From assembly GCF_046557615.1 (NCBI RefSeq), contig NZ_JBKIII010000002.1, positions 1 through 64,000 on the forward strand: a DNA stretch of 64,000 bases, written 5' to 3'. The stretch comes from Haloferax sp046557615 (GTDB taxonomy: Archaea > Halobacteriota > Halobacteria > Halobacteriales > Haloferacaceae). A program made the position numbers and the translations under genes. Shown here piece by piece: positions 27,809 to 36,897 of this stretch (within the stretch, counting starts at the first letter, position 1; every line of letters begins with the position of its first letter). A model generated the notes under the pieces. That model worked only from the letters and a program-made list of their open reading frames with translations. It made no database searches and had not been told where the DNA came from.

Positions 27809-29058
27809 CGGCAGAAGCGTCCGCCAGAGAGCAATCCCAAACGGGTGATGTCCCGTGGCGAAACCGTACCGTGCAGGTCGTTCTCGCAAGCACGCTCCTC
27901 GCACCGTTGGGTGTGCCACTCGTCGCACCGGCACTTCCACTCGTCCGCGACACCTTCGGATTGACCGATGCGGCGGCCAGTCTACTGGTCAGCGCCTACT
28001 TCATCGTCGGCATCGTCGTCTCTCCGTTCGTCGGCATGCTCGCCGACCGGTTTGGCCGAAAACGCATTCTCGTCCCTGCGTTGTTCGTGTTCAGCATCGC
28101 CGGACTCAGTAGCTTCTTCGCGCCGAATTATGCAATCCTACTCGGGCTTCGAGCGATTCAGGGGACGGCGGCCGCCGCGCTCTTCGTGACGACAGTGACG
28201 CTCATCAGCGACGCGTTCGAGGGCGTCCAGCGCAACGCGGTCCTCGGGGCGAACGTCGCTGTCCTCTCGTTTGGGGCCGCGATATTTCCCGTCCTCGGCG
28301 GGGCACTTGCGACCGTCGCGTGGAATACGCCGTTTCTCGCCTACGCATTCGGGTTCCCGGTCGCGCTGTTTGCGTACGTCGCACTCGACGAGACGAAACC
28401 CACTCCCGCCGAGCAGACGAGTCGAAATCCAGACGCCACGGACATTCGTGCATACCTCAGCGGGGCGATTTCGGCACTTTCGCTCGGTGTCGCGTCGTTG
28501 CTCACGGTCGCATTCCTGACGGAGTTCATCCTCTTCGGAGCACTCGTGACCGTCCTTCCGTTCTTGCTCACTGCGAATTACGGGTTGAGTCCGTTCTACA
28601 TCGGACTGGTGTTGATGGCCGCAGAGGCGGGGGCCGTCGTCGCAGCGAGTTCCAACGGTCGATTGGCGCGTCTCTTCACCAACGGACGACTGATCACACT
28701 CGGATTCGGCTGTTATGCAGTCTCGCTCGCGGGTCTGTACGTCGCTCCATCGACGATATTCGTCGCCCTGTCGGTGGTCGTCTTCGGTGTTGGGCTCGGG
28801 CTCAGTATGCCTGCGGTCGATGCCGCGGTCAGTAATCGCGTGACTACCCAGTTCCGCGCAAGCTTGTTCGGACTCCGCAATAGTACGACGTTCCTCGGGC
28901 GAGCAACCGGCCCCCTGGTGTTCGCTGCCGCCGCGACTGCTGTGGGATACGAACCGCTGATGGCTGTCGCGGCCGTGTTCGTCGGGGGAGTCGCGGTGGT
29001 CGCCGCGTTGACGACGCGAAAACCCGCCCCGATTCCAGAGGCAGAGCCGGGGGTCTAA
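27805..29058 (+). CDS. MFS transporter
   Basis: 417 residues with 12 predicted membrane helices. Motif A of the major facilitator superfamily is clear (GMLADRFGRKR), and a central cytoplasmic loop separates two six-helix halves. The resemblance is to drug/sugar:proton antiporters of the DHA1 type, so an efflux role is likely; the substrate is unknown. The start overlaps a 13-codon mini-ORF. A SnoaL-like gene follows about 50 bp downstream on the same strand. Confidence 0.92.
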   Translation: MTAEASAREQSQTGDVPWRNRTVQVVLASTLLAPLGVPLVAPALPLVRDTFGLTDAAASLLVSAYFIVGIVVSPFVGMLADRFGRKRILVPALFVFSIAGLSSFFAPNYAILLGLRAIQGTAAAALFVTTVTLISDAFEGVQRNAVLGANVAVLSFGAAIFPVLGGALATVAWNTPFLAYAFGFPVALFAYVALDETKPTPAEQTSRNPDATDIRAYLSGAISALSLGVASLLTVAFLTEFILFGALVTVLPFLLTANYGLSPFYIGLVLMAAEAGAVVAASSNGRLARLFTNGRLITLGFGCYAVSLAGLYVAPSTIFVALSVVVFGVGLGLSMPAVDAAVSNRVTTQFRASLFGLRNSTTFLGRATGPLVFAAAATAVGYEPLMAVAAVFVGGVAVVAALTTRKPAPIPEAEPGV

Positions 29059-29110
29059 CTCTTCGCGTAACTTGATGATTGATTAGCACAAATAATGGGT
29101 GGTGGTTTCA

Positions 29111-29458
29111 ATGACAACTACACAAGCGGTGCTCGAGCACCATCTGACCGCGTTCGGTGGTGGCGATATGGACGAGATACTGGCCGATTACGACGATACG
29201 TCGGTTATCATCACACCCGACGAGACGTATCGTGGAATGGACGAAATTCCCAACTTCTTCGAGGGACTCTTCGCCGACTTCGCACAGGAAGGTGCCGAAG
29301 CGAGTATCGACCTCCAGAAGGTCGAAGGCGATATCGCCTATATCACGTGGCACGGCGAGACGCCGGACAACGTCTACGAGTTCTGTACGGACACGTTCGT
29401 CGTCGAAGACGGGGTTATCACCACACAGACGTTCGCCGGAAAGATAGACGCGAAGTAA
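29111..29458 (+). CDS. SnoaL/NTF2-like small protein
   Basis: 115 residues. The cone-shaped NTF2-like fold is suggested by VLEHHLTAFGGGDMDEILAD, DDTSVIITPDETYRG and the late strands DTFVVEDGVITTQTF. Such proteins are ligand-binding or isomerase-like; the function here is unknown. The ATG at 29111 gives the typical beginning MTTTQAVLEHH. A 6-bp hairpin (29465-29482) just after the stop may end the transcript. Confidence 0.85.
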   Translation: MTTTQAVLEHHLTAFGGGDMDEILADYDDTSVIITPDETYRGMDEIPNFFEGLFADFAQEGAEASIDLQKVEGDIAYITWHGETPDNVYEFCTDTFVVEDGVITTQTFAGKIDAK

Positions 29459-29464
29459 CGAACA

Positions 29465-29482
29465 ACTGGGACACCACCCAGT
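29465..29482 (+). terminator. Possible terminator hairpin after the SnoaL-like gene
   Basis: ACTGGG and CCCAGT can pair with a 6-nt loop, 6 bp after the stop at 29458. No T-run follows directly, so terminator activity is uncertain. Confidence 0.3.
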
Positions 29483-29563
29483 CTGACCCGCTATTTTGGA
29501 GATACGCTTAGGCACATGGGGACAGAAGGTGCCCAACACACCCGAAATGCGAGGCTTTCACCC

Positions 29564-30367
29564 ATGACGCCGATGGAACTCGACGACGTCCGCGTCGATG
29601 CATACATGACGACCGGTGTCGAGACAGTTCACCCCGAGACGTGGGTGACCGATGTCGTCGACCGACTCAAATCAGGGCCGCAGTACGGCGGCCTCCCGGT
29701 CGTGGACGAAGGGGAGCATCTCCTCGGCTTCGTCGGCGCTATCGACCTCTTGGAAGTCCACGGAAGCGAGCGCGTAGAATCAGTGATGAGTCGCGACCTC
29801 GTCGTCGTCCGCCCGGAGATGACCGTGAAAAATGCGGCCCGCGTCATCTTCCGGACCGGCCACCAGTTCCTCCCGGTCGTGGACGACGAACGAACGCTTC
29901 TCGGTCTCTTTTCGAACGGCGACGCCGTCAGGAGTCAAATCGAGCGAACGACGCCCTCGAAGGTCCAGAGTACCCGTGAGATGCTCGAACGAACCCACGG
30001 TATCTCCATCAGCGTCAGCGAACGAGAAATCGATGTCCCGTCGTTGATTCCGACGCAACGTGAGGTCTACGGTGACGAACTCGAAGGCCGCAAGTACGAA
30101 CTCCAAAACGGACTCGCAGAGCCACTCATCGTCATCTCCTACGGGGCAGAGACGTTGCTCGTCGATGGCCACCACCGTGCGCTGGCCGCTCGACAACTCG
30201 GTATCGACCGAATGCTCGCTCACGTCCTCACGGTTTCACCGGACGAAGTTGGAGAGTTAGGCCTCCGCAAGATGGCTCGGCTCGGTGGACTCGAGTCGCT
30301 GGCAGACGTGGATATCAACGACTACCTTCAGCACCCGCTCATCGAGAAGACCGAACCAATGCAGTAG
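29564..30367 (+). CDS. CBS-domain pair fused to a ParB/Srx-like domain
   Basis: 267 residues from the ATG at 29564; an in-frame ATG at 29516 is an alternative. Two CBS motifs cover about 10-130 (VDAYMTTGVETVHPE, then VESVMSRDLVVVRPE), giving an adenosine-nucleotide sensing module. The C-terminal part has DGHHRALAARQLG, the GHHR-type motif of the ParB/sulfiredoxin-like nucleotide-binding fold. It may act as a nucleotide-controlled regulator or enzyme. It is convergent with the epimerase gene, 5 bp away. Confidence 0.85.
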   Translation: MTPMELDDVRVDAYMTTGVETVHPETWVTDVVDRLKSGPQYGGLPVVDEGEHLLGFVGAIDLLEVHGSERVESVMSRDLVVVRPEMTVKNAARVIFRTGHQFLPVVDDERTLLGLFSNGDAVRSQIERTTPSKVQSTREMLERTHGISISVSEREIDVPSLIPTQREVYGDELEGRKYELQNGLAEPLIVISYGAETLLVDGHHRALAARQLGIDRMLAHVLTVSPDEVGELGLRKMARLGGLESLADVDINDYLQHPLIEKTEPMQ

Positions 30368-30372
30368 CCTTC

Positions 30373-31308
30373 TCAGTGAGACGCCGAGGACGACTGATAC
30401 TGCGCACAGACTCGCTGGAGTCCGTCTTCGAAGGAAATCTCCGGTTCCCACCCGGTTGCCTCGTACATCTTCGTCGTATCTGCCATCGTATCTTTCACGT
30501 AGATGGATTCGGGAATCGGGTTCTCGATGTACTCCGGTTCGATGTCGCTTCCGAGTTCCGCGTTCAGTTTCTCGACGAGCGTGTTCAGGTCGTAGCTCTC
30601 ACCGGTTCCGAGGTTGTAGATGCCCTGTAGCTGATTCTCGGCGGCGGCGATGAGTCCGCGAACGACGTCATCGACGTGGGTGAAGTCTCTCGTCTGCGTC
30701 CCATCACCGTAGATGACGGGCGCATCGCCGCTGGCGATATCGTCTGCGAACTGTGCGATGAGGTTCGCGTACTCTCCTTTGTGGGCCTCTGCACCACCGT
30801 ACCCCTGGTAGACAGAGAAAAACCGCATCCCGGCCATCGACATGTCGTAGTGGTTGTGGAAGTACTGGGCGTAGCGTTCACGGGCGAGTTTCGACGCTTC
30901 GTAGCCAGTGTTTGCAGTCACGTCCATCGTCTCGGGAGATGGTTCGGTTCGGTTGCCGTAGATGGACGACGTCGTCGCGTAGACGACGGTGTCACAGCCG
31001 TCGTTTCGTGCCTGTTCGACCGTGTTGACGAACCCTTCGACGTTGACGCGAACGCCTTTCGTCGGGTCATCTTCGTGCATCGCGTAGGAGGACAGTGCAG
31101 CGAGGTGGAAGACCACGTCCACGTCGGTCGGAAGGTCGTCGTCGAGGACGCTCGCATCGACGTATTCGACGGCATCGTCGAGATTTTTCGGCGTCCCGAG
31201 GTAACCGTTGTCGAGGGCGATTACGTCGTTGTCTTCCGCGAGAGTGTTCGCGAGATTCGAACCGATGAACCCCGTTCCACCGGTCACCAATATTTTCCGG
31301 TTATGCAT
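30373..31308 (-). CDS. NAD-dependent nucleotide-sugar epimerase/dehydratase (extended SDR)
   Basis: 311 residues. The Rossmann motif GGTGFIGS (10-17) binds NAD, the active site has Ser in TSSIYG (113-118) and Y136xxxK140 (GYEASK), and GYGDGTQTRDFTHVDD is a family signature. It resembles UDP-glucose 4-epimerases and supplies activated sugar for glycan synthesis. The ATG at 31308 is preferred because TATA and BRE elements stand 24-42 bp upstream. It is divergent from the FilR1-type regulator, at the left end of the glycan region. Confidence 0.92.
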   Translation of the reverse strand: MHNRKILVTGGTGFIGSNLANTLAEDNDVIALDNGYLGTPKNLDDAVEYVDASVLDDDLPTDVDVVFHLAALSSYAMHEDDPTKGVRVNVEGFVNTVEQARNDGCDTVVYATTSSIYGNRTEPSPETMDVTANTGYEASKLARERYAQYFHNHYDMSMAGMRFFSVYQGYGGAEAHKGEYANLIAQFADDIASGDAPVIYGDGTQTRDFTHVDDVVRGLIAAAENQLQGIYNLGTGESYDLNTLVEKLNAELGSDIEPEYIENPIPESIYVKDTMADTTKMYEATGWEPEISFEDGLQRVCAQYQSSSASH

Positions 31309-31331
31309 ACATTTCATTTCGAGAACTAATT

Positions 31332-31350
31332 GTATAAATAGCATTTGGCC
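31332..31350 (-). promoter_or_regulatory. BRE/TATA promoter of the epimerase gene
   Basis: On the minus strand the order is GGCCAAATGC (BRE-like) then TATTTATACA (TATA), centred 28 bp before the ATG at 31308. This is a textbook leaderless archaeal promoter. Confidence 0.6.
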
Positions 31351-31517
31351 AAAAATTGATTGGAAAGAGACCAGTCATGATATTGTCGAAGAGATAACTA
31401 CACGACTCGTGAGAAGCTCGGTCGTTTTTTGACAAAACTGATACTATTGTCTGACGATTGGCCAATGGGTTTAACAATAGCCAAAATAGTTTTGGGCTTT
31501 TGAAGAAGTTAATTAGT

Positions 31518-32282
31518 GTGACCGAGACCAAATCTCTTCTCAGGCTCCTTCTTCGCCGTGACGAGGTCGTCACCCAAATTCGAGATGGCCCGATTGATAT
31601 TCGCAGTTTGACGGATGCAGTTGCTGTTTCACGCCCGACCGTTCATCGTAGCCTCAAGGAATTACAAGAACACCATCTCGTCGCCGAGACCGCAGATGGG
31701 TACGTCGTAACGTCGTACGGTGAACTCCTCTTCGAACGCTACCAGTCGTTTCTCTCGGAGTTCAGTGACATCGAAGCGAACCGGGAGTTACTGATGGGGT
31801 TGCAGGACGCCTCTTTGATTTGTGATTCACTACTCGAAGGAGCCACGTACACGAAATCGGTCCCATTTGCGCCTGAGAAGCCGATTTCAGAGGTCGAGTC
31901 GTTCGTCCGTGGGGCGACGACTGTCCGTGGCTTTACGCCGTTTATCGTGGAGCGATACGCGATGCTGTTTCACGACCAAGTGACCTCGCGGTCGCTCGAT
32001 GCAGAGATTCTCACCTCACAACCAGTACTGGACTACACCTCTGTCCAATGGCGAGACCAACTCGACGAGGCGATTGCTGCGGGACTCGACTATCTCGTGG
32101 TGGACGACCCCCTCCCCTTCGGACTTCTCATCGCAGAGGAACCGGACGAGGCAGTGTGTGTCATCGTCGACGACAATGGAACCCTTCGGGGAGTCATTCA
32201 AAACGATAATCCGGATGCTGTGGCGTGGGGCCGCGACCTGTACGACGAGTACAGAGAGCGTGCGAAGCAACCCGACCTGTGA
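31518..32282 (+). CDS. FilR1-type winged-helix transcriptional regulator
   Basis: 254 residues from a GTG at 31518; a TTG at 31458 would add 20 atypical residues. The winged helix covers about 5-70 (TDAVAVSRPTVHRSLKEL). The rest is the FilR1/DUF1724-like sensor domain, ending PDAVAWGRDLYDEY. The family controls surface, sugar and gas metabolism genes in archaea. It lies between the divergent epimerase and the surface-glycan operon and probably regulates one or both. It is related to the first 255 residues of the large protein at 586-4179. Confidence 0.88.
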   Translation: MTETKSLLRLLLRRDEVVTQIRDGPIDIRSLTDAVAVSRPTVHRSLKELQEHHLVAETADGYVVTSYGELLFERYQSFLSEFSDIEANRELLMGLQDASLICDSLLEGATYTKSVPFAPEKPISEVESFVRGATTVRGFTPFIVERYAMLFHDQVTSRSLDAEILTSQPVLDYTSVQWRDQLDEAIAAGLDYLVVDDPLPFGLLIAEEPDEAVCVIVDDNGTLRGVIQNDNPDAVAWGRDLYDEYRERAKQPDL

Positions 32283-32570
32283 CTCTCTTCGAGTACTGAC
32301 GTTCACTATCTCTGTTCATAACTGGCGTTTCGAAACCGAGTCTGTCGATTAGCGTCGACTTTGAGCCGATGGTTCGTACGGTTACAGATACGTTGTTCAC
32401 GGCGTGAAATAGCGTCTATCAACTGGCAATTGATTCAGTGAGCAAACGTATGTTCATGCTAACAGAATTAATGCACGCATTGTTCATCTAATCAGGGATT
32501 TTTCTTTAGTAAGTGAATTAATAATAAGGCGTCGTAACAAGATTCCTCAATTGATGGTGATACGATAACC
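32283..32570. other. Intergenic A/T-rich region before the glycan operon
   Basis: The region becomes strongly A/T-rich after 32410, with a TATA-like TTAATAATAA at 32517-32526. A transcript from it would start near 32550 and carry a leader of about 150 nt before the start at 32707. No gene was seen on either strand. Confidence 0.45.
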
Positions 32571-32702
32571 ATGCGAGAGAGAACTAGAATCAACAGCCAA
32601 CGCGCCGGGCGGATTCCTGGTATACCCACTCCAGTCTCTCGACAGACTCGAACATACGGTGTGAGCAACGATGTCTCGCTGGACGTGAGCCAGTGGTGGT
32701 GA
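32571..32702 (+). CDS. 43-codon ORF in the leader of the glycan operon
   Basis: The frame starts MRERTRINSQRAG and ends SLDVSQWW, stopping 4 nt before the ATG of the exported protein at 32707. Such spacing allows translational coupling. The peptide is basic, unlike normal haloarchaeal proteins, so it may be a chance frame or a leader whose translation, not product, matters. Confidence 0.25.
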   Translation: MRERTRINSQRAGRIPGIPTPVSRQTRTYGVSNDVSLDVSQWW

Positions 32703-32706
32703 GAGG

Positions 32707-33657
32707 ATGAGGCGAAACACACTCGAATCAGTACTCTCCGACTACCGACGGCCACTCCTGAGCCTCGCACTCACTGTGATTCTGCTCGGCTCGCTCGCTG
32801 CGGCCGCAGTTCCATCGAGTGCTGTCGAGACGACGTTATCCGGGCCGGACGAGGTTGACCGCAACGACCGGATGACGGTCACTGCAACTATCGACCTCGA
32901 AGACGGTGAACGCGTCCCAATCGAAGCGTTCCAGTTCACGCTTTCACCGACTGACGCCGACATCGACGAACCGCTCACGGTGACGTTTGCACCGAACGGG
33001 ACTGTCCTCGAAGTGACGCCCGAAAGAGGCACCATCAATCGTGGCGACATTCGAATCGAACAGTTCACACAGTCGCTCACGATTACGCCGGTTGAAAACA
33101 GCGCATCGTACGGTTACGGGTACAGAGCTGGCTACGATGAGCAAGCAGGCGTCACTCGTCAGTACGGCTACGGCTACGGCTACGGATTCGGCTACGGTTA
33201 CGGCGAACAATCCGAGCTGAAATACGAGATATCGTTCGACGCAACGTCGCTCGACCGCGAATCGTTCAACGGTCAACTGAGCATCGACACCGGTGAGGAA
33301 ACGTCCTTCAGCTCCGAGGTGTTCCAGTTCGAAGTCGTCCGCCCATCCAACGACGACCGACGTCAGGACGGTGACGACTGGGATGACCGCGGTGAGTGGG
33401 ACGGCCGTGACGGTGACGACGCAGACGACCGTGATGACGACGACTCGGACGACCGCCACGAAGGCGATTCGAACGACCGTCACGACGATTGGGATGACCG
33501 TAACGGAGACGATGACGACGCAGACCGTGGTGGAAACGCCGACCGGAATGGACGCTCTAACGACCGCTCCCCGGGGCCACCGAGCTTCGGGTTCGGTTGG
33601 TTAACCAACGCGTCCAACTGGTGGGTGGGTCTGATGGAGGCATTGTTCGCTAGATAA
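32707..33657 (+). CDS. Exported Gly-Tyr-repeat, Asp/Arg-rich surface protein
   Basis: 316 residues. A signal or anchor helix (about 16-37) precedes a beta-rich domain (45-128, TVTATIDLEDG and similar). A Gly-Tyr block (135-166, with GYGYGYGFGYGYG) is flanked by a second beta segment (170-212). A low-complexity Asp/Arg/Asn stretch (214-288) follows, then a Trp-rich hydrophobic end (FGWLTNASNWWVGLMEALF). No enzyme motif. Being exported and translationally coupled to the flippase (TAATG overlap at 33657), it may be a structural partner or acceptor of the glycan. Function unknown. Confidence 0.82.
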   Translation: MRRNTLESVLSDYRRPLLSLALTVILLGSLAAAAVPSSAVETTLSGPDEVDRNDRMTVTATIDLEDGERVPIEAFQFTLSPTDADIDEPLTVTFAPNGTVLEVTPERGTINRGDIRIEQFTQSLTITPVENSASYGYGYRAGYDEQAGVTRQYGYGYGYGFGYGYGEQSELKYEISFDATSLDRESFNGQLSIDTGEETSFSSEVFQFEVVRPSNDDRRQDGDDWDDRGEWDGRDGDDADDRDDDDSDDRHEGDSNDRHDDWDDRNGDDDDADRGGNADRNGRSNDRSPGPPSFGFGWLTNASNWWVGLMEALFAR

Positions 33658-34946
33658 TGTCTCAGGATACCGATGAACTCGGCATTCGACAGTTCGCTAC
33701 GTCCCCGGTCACTGTCGTCCGTCAACACGTCCTTGGCGATGACCTCCTGCAACACGGAAGTATCATCGCCATCGCAACAGTGGCCAGTGGGGCGCTCAAC
33801 TACGCCTTTCAGGTGTTCATGGGCCGTGCCCTCGGTCCCGAACAGTACGGCGTGTTCGGCGCGTTATTCGCGCTGTTCTACATCGTCAACGTGTTCGGCC
33901 GCGGACTTCGGTTCAGCGCGTCTCGGTTCACCGCAGAACTCGTCGGTAACGGCCCCGCACTGGCTTCCTTCCATCGGAAGTTCCTGCGACAGTCGATGCT
34001 GTTCAGCATCGGTATCTTCGTTGCACTCGTCGCCGCCGCCCCACTCCTCAGCGACTTCCTCGACGTTTCCACGACGTTGCTTGTGGTCGCTATCGCGGGC
34101 ACTGCGCCGTTCGGTTTGGCGCTCACCGTGAACTTCGGTACGTTCCAAGGAGTCCAGTGGTTCACCCCACTCGGCGGCTACAAAGTCCTGCTCGCTGGCG
34201 TAAAACTCGCAGCGGGTGTTGCGCTCGTCGTCCTCGGCTACGGCGTCTTCGGTGCGTTCGCCGCACTGATACTCGCGTCAGTTGTCGTCTACGGCACGAC
34301 GACCATCCACCTGCGTCGCCGGTTGCAGGCCCCCCTTCCTTCCGCATCGACGTTCGATTTCAGTCGGGCCTACCGTTACACGCTTCCAGCGATACTCACC
34401 GGGTTTTGCCTTACTGTCCCGACGACGGTCGATGTCATCCTCGCAAAACACTTCTTCCCATCCCGACTGGCGGGACTCTACGTCGCCGCCTCGGTGCTTG
34501 GGAAGATTCTCGTCTTCCTTCCGATGGGCATCAGCACCGCGCTGTTCCCGAAGGTTTCGACGCAGCAAGCCGACGAGTCAGCGACGAGCGAACTGCTCAC
34601 CCGAGCGATGTTCTACACTGCTGTTATCGCCGGTCTCGGGACGGCTACCTACTGGGTACTCCCCGAGTTCGTCCTCACGACGTTCTACGGTGCCGCGTAC
34701 GCTGATGCGGTGCCGTTGCTTCAGTGGTACGGCATCTCGATTCTCGTCTTCGCGCTTGCTAGCGTCATTCTCAACTTCGAACTGGCTCGGTCACGGAACC
34801 GGTTCGTCTACGTATTTACCCTTATTTCGGTGGTGGAAATTGCCCTCATGGGACTCTTCCACGCGTCTCCTCTCCAGTTCTTGCACATCCTCCTTCTGGG
34901 CAACACTGCGCTCGTTGTCCTCGGAATCATTGAGGTGTACTCATGA
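33657..34946 (+). CDS. Polysaccharide flippase (Wzx/oligosaccharide exporter)
   Basis: 429 residues with about 12-14 membrane helices of the MATE-like MOP superfamily. The segment MGRALGPEQYGVFGALFALFY is the family's characteristic first loop. It flips lipid-linked oligosaccharide across the membrane. Translation is coupled on both sides: its ATG overlaps the upstream stop (TAATG), and its end overlaps the glycosyltransferase start (ATGA at 34943). The next genes add sugars and modify the product. Confidence 0.92.
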   Translation: MSQDTDELGIRQFATSPVTVVRQHVLGDDLLQHGSIIAIATVASGALNYAFQVFMGRALGPEQYGVFGALFALFYIVNVFGRGLRFSASRFTAELVGNGPALASFHRKFLRQSMLFSIGIFVALVAAAPLLSDFLDVSTTLLVVAIAGTAPFGLALTVNFGTFQGVQWFTPLGGYKVLLAGVKLAAGVALVVLGYGVFGAFAALILASVVVYGTTTIHLRRRLQAPLPSASTFDFSRAYRYTLPAILTGFCLTVPTTVDVILAKHFFPSRLAGLYVAASVLGKILVFLPMGISTALFPKVSTQQADESATSELLTRAMFYTAVIAGLGTATYWVLPEFVLTTFYGAAYADAVPLLQWYGISILVFALASVILNFELARSRNRFVYVFTLISVVEIALMGLFHASPLQFLHILLLGNTALVVLGIIEVYS

Positions 34947-36868
34947 GTTTACACACGACACACTCCTCGACTCAGTTTGAAACGCCGTCTGACCACTTTA
35001 CTCGGTCAGTCGTAATACCGGTCTACGCAGAATCTCCTGCGACCGTCGTCTCGCTCGTCGACGACCTTCACGATGCTGGGTGGCATCAGGTGGTCGTCTG
35101 TGCGGACACTCCCGACGAAGCGATGCGAGCGACGCTCGACTCGTTGGAGACCGACTCCGGAACGTCCATCAGCGTGAGCGACGCCCGCCGCGGCAAGGGT
35201 GGTGCGCTCATCGACGGCCTCAACGTTGCTTCCGGTGACATCGTCGGCTACGTCGATGCCGACAGGGCCATCCCGGTCGCCGAACTCAACCGTCTCTACG
35301 AAGCGGTCGAATCCGGGTCGGCGGCCGTCGCCGTCGGCTCTCGCGACATCGAAGGCGACTGCCGGGCAACACAGACTGCCATCCGGCAGTGTCTTGCCGT
35401 TGGTTACCGGTCGCTGGCGCGGCGCGTCACGAACGCCCCTCTCGAAGACTTCCAGTGCGGCGCGAAAGCGTTCCGCTCGGAAGTCTGGGACAGAGTTACC
35501 GACCAGATGAGCGAAACCGGGTTCGCCTTCGACACCGAACTCGTCGCTCGCGTCCACCACAACGGCTACGAAGTGGAGGAACTCTCCATCGACTGGGACG
35601 ACCCCGGCGACAGCAGCGTCTCACCGACGCGTGACGTTCCCGACATGCTCCGGTCGCTCTACCGCATCCGGAAGTCGATTCGCGGACCGTCAGTCCCCCG
35701 TTCTTCCGACGGCGACACCCCCAGTGTTGCACTCGTCACGTCACACCCCCCAACTCGCGGCCACCTCGCCGAGTATGGCGAAGAACTCGCCCGGGCCTAC
35801 GGCCGCCGCGACGACATCGACGTGACCGTCCTCGCACAACGGAGCGATTCGGCACCCCCCGTCGAATTCCGTCGTGGCTACGAGGTTCGGCGCGTCTGGG
35901 ACCGTGACTCGTTCGACGGTGCCCGCGCCCTCCTCGACGAACTTCTGGCGGGCGACTACGACGCCGTCCAGTTCAACATCCACATGACCTACTTCGGCGA
36001 CGAGAACGTCCATCGATTCCTCGGTCTCGTCCTTCCGGCGCTTCTCACAAACGTCTACGACATCCCCGTGTTGACGACGATGCACGACCTGATGGAAGTG
36101 GTCGAAGAGGACGCCGTGGACGAAGACTTCAGTTTCGTCCAACAGGCCGGTGCCCGCCTTGCGACACAACTCGCTTTCATGGGTGATGCCTCGACTGTCA
36201 CCTCCGAAGAGTACAAAGAAATCGTGGACCAGCGCTACTACGCTTCGAACGTCCACCACGTCCCTCACGGCACGTTCGCCTACGCTGACGGTGGGTTGCC
36301 ACACATCCCCGACCAGTTCCGCGTCATGGTGTTCGGCCACCTCAGCCCGACCAAAGACGTCGAGACGGTCGTCGAAGCGTTCGCACAGGTTCGCTCGGCG
36401 GTTCCCGATGCCGAACTCGTCATCGCCGGTGGGTCGCATCCGGGCTTTCCGAACCACCGCGAGATGCTCGAAGCGAAGTACGGCGACCGACCGGGTGTCG
36501 AGTTCACGGGCTACGTCGAAGACGACGAGATGGACGCCACGTGGCAGAACGCGTCTGTCGTCGTGATGCCGTACAAGACCTGTACCGGCGTCAGCGGCGT
36601 CTTCCAACTCGCCAAATCGTATGGGACGGCGGTCGTCAGCGCAGACGTCGAAGGAATGCAAACTTCGACGGTCGAGACCGGCGGTGACGCCGCATTCTAC
36701 GCAGGCGGCGATGCAGACTCCCTCGCAAACGAACTCCTCGCCCTCGAATCCGACCGCGAGCGCCTCCAGCGACTCGCTCACGAGAACTCCGAAGCGGCCT
36801 CGTCCTACACCATCAGCGACACCGCCGCCCGAATGGTCTCGCTTCTCAGAGAGCAGGTGACCGCATGA
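34943..36868 (+). CDS. Fused GT2-GT4 glycosyltransferase
   Basis: 641 residues. Residues 20-230 are a GT2 domain of the dolichyl-phosphate sugar synthase type (SVVIPVYAESPATVVSLVDD, then GYVDADRAIP with its DxD, then FQCGAKAFR). Residues 255-638 are a GT4 domain (VALVTSHPPTRGHLAEYGEE, GHLSPTKDVETVVEAF, and the donor-binding region MPYKTCTGVSGVFQLAKSYG). One chain thus holds two sugar transferases with different folds. It is cytoplasmic. It overlaps the flippase gene by 4 nt. Confidence 0.92.
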   Translation: MSLHTTHSSTQFETPSDHFTRSVVIPVYAESPATVVSLVDDLHDAGWHQVVVCADTPDEAMRATLDSLETDSGTSISVSDARRGKGGALIDGLNVASGDIVGYVDADRAIPVAELNRLYEAVESGSAAVAVGSRDIEGDCRATQTAIRQCLAVGYRSLARRVTNAPLEDFQCGAKAFRSEVWDRVTDQMSETGFAFDTELVARVHHNGYEVEELSIDWDDPGDSSVSPTRDVPDMLRSLYRIRKSIRGPSVPRSSDGDTPSVALVTSHPPTRGHLAEYGEELARAYGRRDDIDVTVLAQRSDSAPPVEFRRGYEVRRVWDRDSFDGARALLDELLAGDYDAVQFNIHMTYFGDENVHRFLGLVLPALLTNVYDIPVLTTMHDLMEVVEEDAVDEDFSFVQQAGARLATQLAFMGDASTVTSEEYKEIVDQRYYASNVHHVPHGTFAYADGGLPHIPDQFRVMVFGHLSPTKDVETVVEAFAQVRSAVPDAELVIAGGSHPGFPNHREMLEAKYGDRPGVEFTGYVEDDEMDATWQNASVVVMPYKTCTGVSGVFQLAKSYGTAVVSADVEGMQTSTVETGGDAAFYAGGDADSLANELLALESDRERLQRLAHENSEAASSYTISDTAARMVSLLREQVTA

Positions 36869-36897
36869 GTGTCCATGGAATCGGTGGTCGGTCGTGA
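36865..36897 (+). CDS. 10-codon bridging mini-ORF
   Basis: Reads MSVHGIGGRS. Its ATG (36865) overlaps the stop of the GT2-GT4 gene (ATGA), and its TGA (36895-36897) overlaps the GTG start of the next gene (GTGA). It turns a 25-nt gap into unbroken coupled translation. Whether the peptide itself matters is unknown. Confidence 0.3.
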   Translation: MSVHGIGGRS

